From NCBI GenBank assembly GCA_020436865.1, contig JAGQXA010000422.1, positions 1 through 6,242 on the forward strand: a stretch of DNA of 6,242 bases. The letters run 5' to 3'. The position numbers and the translations under genes were made by a program. The notes under the pieces are model-generated. The model worked only from the letters and a program-made list of their open reading frames with translations. It was not told where the DNA came from and made no database searches. Origin of the DNA: Saprospiraceae bacterium. Its GTDB lineage: Bacteria > Bacteroidota > Bacteroidia > Chitinophagales > Saprospiraceae. Shown here piece after piece: positions 4,638 through 6,242 of the stretch (position 1 is the stretch's first letter; the number at the start of each line of letters is the position of its first letter).

Positions 4638-6167
4638 CTACCCCCTGGCCAGCAATCCCACCAACGCCGCAAATTCCAACCGCCGCGCCTCCTCCAGCGG
4701 CGTATTCCCCCAGCGGTCCTGCTTCGTGCGGTCGACCTGACGGGAGAGCAGATAGGCAACGACCTCGGGACGGTTCTCCGCCACGGCCAGGTGGAGGGCG
4801 GTGCGGCCATCGTAATCGGACAGGTTCAGGTCGGCGCCGGCCGCTTCCAGGCGCTTGATCTCGTCGAGGTCGCCGCAACTCGCGGCGTAAAGGAGGTGAA
4901 TGTGGCGGTGGAACTCGCCTTCGTATTTGCGCCGGCGCGGGTTGATCTTGGCCGTTTCGCGGGTCAGCGAGTCGAACAGGTGGAAGTTGTAGCGCTCGAT
5001 CAGGCGTTCGCAGAATTCGACCCCGCGCACGCTGTTGCCGATCTTGTCGAGGCGCGGCGACCAGATACTGATCCCCATCACGTTGGGCACCACCAGGAAC
5101 AACGCGCCCGATACCCCGCTTTTTGCCGGTAGGCCGATCCGGAAGGCGAACTCGCCCGAGAAATCGTACATACCGCAGGTGAGCATGAGCGACATGCAGT
5201 GCTGCACGGTTTCGTCGTCGAAGATCTCCTCGTCGGTCAGCGGATTGATCCCGGCGTTGGCCAGGGTGGCGGCGGCCAGCGCCAGGTGGTGGGTGCACGA
5301 CTCGATCGAGCAGCACTGAAAATAGAACTCGAGCGCTTCGATCAGATCGGTGTCGGGCGGGAAGGCCTTCTTTTCGCGCATGAAATAGGCGAGGGCGAAA
5401 TTGCGGTCGGCCGTCTGCCGCTCGGAGAGATACACGGCATTGTTGAAGGCCGGCGCGTGGCCGGCACAGAGGCGCCGCCAGGTGTCGAACACATAATCGA
5501 AGCGGTCGGCCGGACTGAGCTCGCGTTTTAGCAGCGACAGGCACATGATCGCGCCGGCGTTGATCAGCGGGTTGTGCGGCAGGCCGTCGTTGTTGAGCGA
5601 AAGTTCGTTGAAGGTGCGGCCGCTGGGCTCGCGCCCCACATGCGAGTGCACCTTTTCTTCGCCGAGCTCGTCCATCGCCAGGCAGTAGTTGACGGGTTTG
5701 CAGGTCGACTGCAGGCAGAAGTTGGTCGAAGCGTCGCCCAGCGAAAAGCGTTGCCCGTCGATGGTGCAGACCGACACGGCGAACTGGTCGGGATCCACCC
5801 GGGCCAATTGCGGGATGTAGTCGGCCACCTTTCCCTTTTCGTTCTTCTTCGTTTCCTCGAAGATCTCTTCCAGACTTTGGCGGAAAGCGGCGAATTCCGG
5901 GATGACCAACTCCTTGAGCAGCGCGCGTTGCACGATGTGATGCCGCTGCAGCAGCTCTTCCCATTGGGCGGCGTCGATCCGCGTTTCCCCGCTTTCCTGC
6001 ATCAGGCGGCCGATCCGCTGGTCGTCGGGCAGTATGCCTTCGGCGGCAAGAGCCAGTTGCAGTTCTTCCAGGGAGAAGAAACCCCGGCCGTGCCGGTCGA
6101 TCAGGCGAAAAAGCGCCTGCGGGTCGGAAAGAGGCGATTCAGCGGAGGAAGGGAATGAAGGTTGCAT
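4638..6167 (-). CDS. glsA: Glutaminase, animal kidney/liver-type architecture (EF-hand-like, catalytic, ankyrin)
   Basis: Hydrolyses L-glutamine to glutamate and ammonia, in the cytoplasm (no signal peptide). The 509 residues show three parts. Residues 15-105 form an EF-hand-like helical region; its loop, DRHGRGFFSLEE (24-35), lacks the acidic residues at positions 3 and 5 and probably does not bind calcium. Residues 115-400 are the serine-dependent beta-lactamase-like glutaminase domain, with the S154-x-x-K157 catalytic pair (LQSTCKP), Y117 (DYIPQLA), N203 (NAGAI), E249 (LSERQ), N256 (DRNFA), Y282 (FYFQ), Y334 (GMYDFSG) and V352 (AKSGVSG). Residues 421-509 hold ankyrin repeats (DYDGRTALHLAVAEN, DRWGNTPLEEA). 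Common bacterial glutaminases are about 310 residues with the catalytic domain alone; this one matches human GLS/GLS2 layout and motifs closely. In the activation loop it reads FNELSLN where human GLS, from memory, reads FNKLFLN. It is the first minus-strand gene and is separated from the next by a tandem repeat. Confidence 0.93.
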   Translation of the reverse strand: MQPSFPSSAESPLSDPQALFRLIDRHGRGFFSLEELQLALAAEGILPDDQRIGRLMQESGETRIDAAQWEELLQRHHIVQRALLKELVIPEFAAFRQSLEEIFEETKKNEKGKVADYIPQLARVDPDQFAVSVCTIDGQRFSLGDASTNFCLQSTCKPVNYCLAMDELGEEKVHSHVGREPSGRTFNELSLNNDGLPHNPLINAGAIMCLSLLKRELSPADRFDYVFDTWRRLCAGHAPAFNNAVYLSERQTADRNFALAYFMREKKAFPPDTDLIEALEFYFQCCSIESCTHHLALAAATLANAGINPLTDEEIFDDETVQHCMSLMLTCGMYDFSGEFAFRIGLPAKSGVSGALFLVVPNVMGISIWSPRLDKIGNSVRGVEFCERLIERYNFHLFDSLTRETAKINPRRRKYEGEFHRHIHLLYAASCGDLDEIKRLEAAGADLNLSDYDGRTALHLAVAENRPEVVAYLLSRQVDRTKQDRWGNTPLEEARRLEFAALVGLLARG

Positions 6168-6203
6168 ATTCCGGGAGATGAATGTGGCAGAGTAGGCCTT
6201 CCG

Positions 6204-6235
6204 TGAAGATAGGAATTTGTAGATTTATCCACCAA
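6204..6235 (-). promoter_or_regulatory. Candidate Bacteroidota-type promoter for the glutaminase gene
   Basis: Upstream of the glutaminase ATG on the minus strand, TTG at 6235-6233 is followed after 21 bases by TATCTTCA at 6211-6204. This resembles the phylum's -33 TTG / -7 TAnnTTTG pattern, with two mismatches in the -7 element. It would give a leader of roughly 30 bases. The match is imperfect and the window ends 7 bases beyond it. Confidence 0.25.
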
Positions 6236-6242
6236 GCAATAT

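Noticed and set aside
4558..5964. A 468-codon open frame on the minus strand overlapping the glutaminase gene
   Set aside because: It is a different frame of the same strand within a clear glutaminase. Its peptide is Arg/Ala/Gly/Pro-rich low-complexity sequence, as expected from GC-rich shadow frames, and it runs on through the 13-base tandem array.
5574..6158. A 194-codon plus-strand frame antisense to the glutaminase
   Set aside because: It lies fully opposite the conserved EF-hand-like and catalytic coding region and has no recognisable motif; typical of antisense frames in GC-rich DNA.

Overview
The window most likely comes from a member of the Bacteroidota, probably the Saprospiria (Lewinella/Haliscomenobacter-like). 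The first gene encodes a secreted protein with a C-terminal type IX secretion (T9SS) sorting domain. It also carries a split dockerin-type calcium-binding pair of a kind I associate with this group. Starts in the window lack strong Shine-Dalgarno sequences, which is usual in this phylum. The lineage is inferred from protein style only.

Layout. The only plus-strand gene is at the left edge (4-1083): signal peptide, two dockerin-like EF-hand loops, a cohesin-like beta domain and a T9SS sorting domain. A 367-base gene-free stretch follows. It is AT-rich and G-poor and ends in two consecutive hairpins, the second a strong intrinsic terminator (1367-1401). Every other gene reads on the minus strand. 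In reading order from the right edge these are: an animal-type glutaminase with EF-hand-like and ankyrin parts (6167-4638); a 13-base tandem repeat; a CysO/MoaD-like beta-grasp protein ending in Gly-Gly (4506-4234); a 7-base tandem repeat; a six-Asp-box beta-propeller protein (4193-3111); then a lower-GC island with a BrnT-family toxin (2953-2642), an overlapping two-part antitoxin (2667-2248) and a possible 47-codon ORF (2246-2103); and finally a YdeI/DUF1801-family protein (2071-1451).

How parts work together. The toxin and antitoxin overlap by 26 bases and form a clear toxin-antitoxin operon. The island is bracketed by two direct copies of a 60-base sequence (59/60 identical, 2091-2150 and 3037-3096), which suggests it arrived, or could leave, as a cassette by recombination between the repeats. 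The small ORF ends inside one copy, so its last 15 residues are repeat-encoded. The MoaD-like gene and the propeller gene look like a two-gene operon; the Gly-Gly tail suggests a sulfur-carrier or ubiquitin-like role, but no activating enzyme or sulfur-acceptor gene is in view. Glutaminase, YdeI-like and dockerin genes look like independent accessory or housekeeping functions.

The most noteworthy items are the repeat-bracketed toxin-antitoxin cassette with its unusual antitoxin and repeat-fused small ORF, the Gly-Gly protein/propeller pair, and the animal-like glutaminase architecture. No RNA genes, CRISPR arrays or transposases were seen.
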